Source: Babesia bovis T2Bo
Lineage: Eukaryota > Apicomplexa > Aconoidasida > Piroplasmida > Babesiidae
Length of the DNA stretch: 64,000 bases
Assembly (NCBI RefSeq): GCF_000165395.2
Contig: NC_010574.1
Coordinates: forward strand, 1,240,001-1,304,000
Direction of reading: 5' to 3'
Shown here: positions 63,366 through 64,000 of the stretch, in pieces
Position numbering within the stretch: position 1 is the stretch's first letter
How the letters are laid out: each line of letters begins with the position of its first letter
Translations under genes and position numbers: made by a program
Notes under the pieces: model-generated
Database searches by the model: none
What the model saw: only the letters and a program-made list of their open reading frames with translations
What the model was told of the DNA's origin: nothing

Positions 63366-64000
63366 TGTTATCAAATGCGTTCTGTAGAATTTAACATAGA
63401 ACTGTTGTTATAAACTGTGTTTATACACAGGTATGCAGCGATATTTGATAAATACAAAAACAAATCGATCACGTCAGATACCGTTTTTCTCAAATAAAGT
63501 TTACTCCCATCCAACTACGACGCGTCTGTGCGCGTAGAGCGAGCTGCCGATGCTCTACACCTAAATCAAACAGGCAACTGAAAAGCCTGCATATACTATA
63601 GATATATTTACTCAGATTAGAGTGCACCGGGACAATATATCACAATATATAGGCGGGTTTGTGGGTGGTTCAACGTGTGGCGCTGCTGCGCTATAGATTC
63701 TAGCACAAAGTATAAAAAATATATAGTATTTTGTGTATAACTCTACAAATAGAATGCTTGACTGGCTGTTATAGGGCAAGGCATGAAATATCAACACCTC
63801 AGAGTGGGATATACTTAATGGATACACATAAATCAGCTTCTAACACCAATAGCAGTTGTTCACTGTGATTGAATATATTTGTGTACTGATATACATTTAA
63901 TAATCTGGCTTATACAATTAAGCATGCTTTCGAAGCTTCTTTATTGCTAGAGCAGCAATGAGTTGGATTATATCAGATAAATAATGTTAGATATATTATT
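63366..64000. other. Upstream region of SERCA with two small hairpins
   Basis: No gene is supported to the window edge; the 71-codon minus frame at 63612-63827 is unsupported. A GTAGAGC/GCTCTAC stem (63534-63558) and a CAGGC/GCCTG stem (63571-63589) lie 170-220 bases upstream of the SERCA ATG, in its promoter or leader. Confidence 0.4.

Overview
The window is nuclear DNA of an apicomplexan parasite, most likely a piroplasm of the genus Babesia, with a B. bovis-like composition. Genes are densely packed on both strands, coding GC is about 43 percent by eye, and many genes are split by very small GT-AG introns of 33 to 44 bp. The gene content fits: a SERCA-type calcium pump, a ferlin, a DPY19 C-mannosyltransferase, ATG4 and large orphan proteins. 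The species call is an inference; no marker sequence settles it.

Layout. 1-6.9 kb: the 3' part of a CAF-1 large subunit, a RecQ helicase, and CBF5 (dyskerin) in three exons on the minus strand. 6.7-18 kb: a small two-membrane-span protein, the CCR4-NOT scaffold NOT1, a multi-exon ATG4, and an HSA-domain (EAF1/VID21-like) protein. 18-24 kb: two minus-strand ORFs with degenerate cyclic-nucleotide-binding domains and EF-hands, separated by a single in-frame TAG and so probably one gene, then a four-exon coiled-coil gene. 24-25.8 kb: a PiT phosphate transporter. 25.8-29 kb: a 3.2 kb AT-rich gene desert. 29-30.6 kb: a His-rich multi-membrane-span orphan. 31.5-35.8 kb: DPY19 in many small exons, then SNW1/SKIP. 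35.8-40.6 kb: a small Zn-knuckle ORF, a secretory GBP-like GTPase, and a two-exon basic nuclear protein. 40.6-42.3 kb: apparently gene-free. 42.3-54.1 kb: a DnaJ protein with 11-residue repeats, then ALG13, LUC7, MTR4, an Integrator-7-like HEAT protein, a small ORF and MAT1, all on the minus strand. 54.3-64 kb: a ferlin, an orphan and SERCA.

Most genes are housekeeping genes of RNA and chromatin metabolism: transcription (MAT1, possible INTS7 and EAF1), splicing (SNW1, LUC7), mRNA turnover and surveillance (NOT1, MTR4), rRNA modification (CBF5), chromatin assembly and DNA repair (CAF-1, RecQ). A second group serves the secretory pathway and calcium or membrane biology: ALG13, DPY19, ferlin, SERCA, and the GBP-like GTPase. 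The parts most likely to be lineage-specific or undescribed are the split CNB/EF-hand gene at 17,975-22,777 and the block 25.8-31.5 kb. Exon joins were deduced by hand from reading frame, GT-AG borders and family conservation. No RNA data were available.
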